Shown in pieces: positions 5,117 to 5,362 of a stretch of 5,362 nucleotides of DNA. The position numbers and the translations under genes are program-made. Source of the DNA: an uncultured Sutterellaceae bacterium (lineage in GTDB: Bacteria; Pseudomonadota; Gammaproteobacteria; Burkholderiales; Burkholderiaceae_F); NCBI GenBank assembly GCA_947253615.1, contig CAMYAA010000100.1, positions 1-5,362 on the forward strand. Direction: 5' to 3'. Numbering within the stretch: position 1 is the first letter of the stretch; every line of letters starts with the position of its first letter. Below the pieces are notes generated by a model. The model did not search any database and was not told the DNA's origin. It saw only the letters and a list, made by a program, of their open reading frames with translations.

Positions 5117-5362
5117 ATGAAACCCGTACGTAAAGTTGTTTTCCCTGTGAATGGTTTGGGTACTCGCTTTTTACCCGCGACCAAAGCCATGCCTAAAGAA
5201 ATGATTCCAGTCGTTGATAAGCCCTTAATTCAATATGCGGTTGAAGAGGCAGTGGCCGCTGGCGTGACGGATTTAATCTTTGTGACGGGGCGCAATAAGC
5301 GTTCGATTGAAGATCATTTTGATAATTCCCCCGAGCTTGAACGTGAATTAGCGTCCAAGGGT
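5117..5362 (+). CDS. galU: UTP-glucose-1-phosphate uridylyltransferase GalU, 5' part
   Basis: GalU makes UDP-glucose from UTP and glucose 1-phosphate in the cytoplasm, feeding galactose metabolism and surface polysaccharides. Only the first 82 codons are in the window; the frame is open to the edge, and the full protein is usually ~290-300 residues. The nucleotidyltransferase signature is clear: [20 protein letters not shown] (residues 7-26), then [19 protein letters not shown] (27-45), a [20 protein letters not shown] segment and the start of the helical region. N12 replaces the Ala that I expect in PVAGLGTR. The ATG is supported by family alignment; its ribosome site is weak, with GAG 11 nt upstream (5103-5105). 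It is divergent from apaH. With galE at the other end of the window it covers UDP-glucose and UDP-galactose synthesis. Confidence 0.95.
   Translation, partial: MKPVRKVVFPVNGLGTRFLPATKAMPKEMIPVVDKPLIQYAVEEAVAAGVTDLIFVTGRNKRSIEDHFDNSPELERELASKG

Noticed and set aside
52..5362. CRISPR array, tRNA/rRNA, insertion sequence, toxin-antitoxin or defence gene
   Set aside because: No regularly spaced repeats, RNA-gene signatures, transposase or defence motifs were seen on either strand; the genes present fill almost all the sequence.

Overview
The window is a short stretch of ordinary bacterial chromosome. Its first 51 bases are not genomic: they match an Illumina Nextera i5 adapter (P5 tail, an 8-base index, the read-1 linker and the 19-base mosaic end). 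Genomic sequence therefore starts at base 52, and the window is probably the end of an assembled contig. Protein similarity recalled from memory (GalE, a YeaK-type editing protein and ApaH all resemble proteobacterial proteins) and the local order ruvX, plsC, apaH suggest a proteobacterium, most likely a betaproteobacterium of the Burkholderiales with moderate GC (a Sutterella-like lineage would fit). That placement is inference and is only moderately secure.

Left half (52-2516, minus strand): four genes read leftward as a probable operon: a YeaK/YbaK-type trans-editing deacylase, two tandem DUF2721 membrane proteins, and galE (UDP-glucose 4-epimerase). The last three are translationally coupled by ATGA and TAATG overlaps. 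galE is cut by the contig end, so its last ~20 residues are missing and are replaced by adapter-encoded residues.

Middle (2517-4101): a divergent intergenic region of about 200 bp carries a hairpin followed by six Ts. Rightward genes follow: ruvX/yqgF (Holliday junction resolvase family, compact form) and a PlsC-family acyltransferase, ending in a strong intrinsic terminator whose T-tract overlaps the stop codon of the convergent apaH.

Right end (4093-5362): apaH (diadenosine tetraphosphatase) reads leftward and galU (UTP-glucose-1-phosphate uridylyltransferase) reads rightward off the window edge. They share a 193-bp divergent control region. This region holds a perfect TATAAT for apaH, a TAAAAT for galU, and an unusual triple repeat (TTGCTTG, its complement CAAGCAA, TTGCTTG) around the galU start of transcription.

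Functionally, galU and galE bracket the window and together make UDP-glucose and UDP-galactose for surface polysaccharide or galactose use. plsC makes phosphatidic acid for membranes. ruvX, apaH and the editing protein are housekeeping or quality-control functions. I found no mobile element, CRISPR array, RNA gene or defence locus. The most interesting points are the galU leader repeats, the coupled DUF2721 pair, and the adapter artefact that creates false protein ends.
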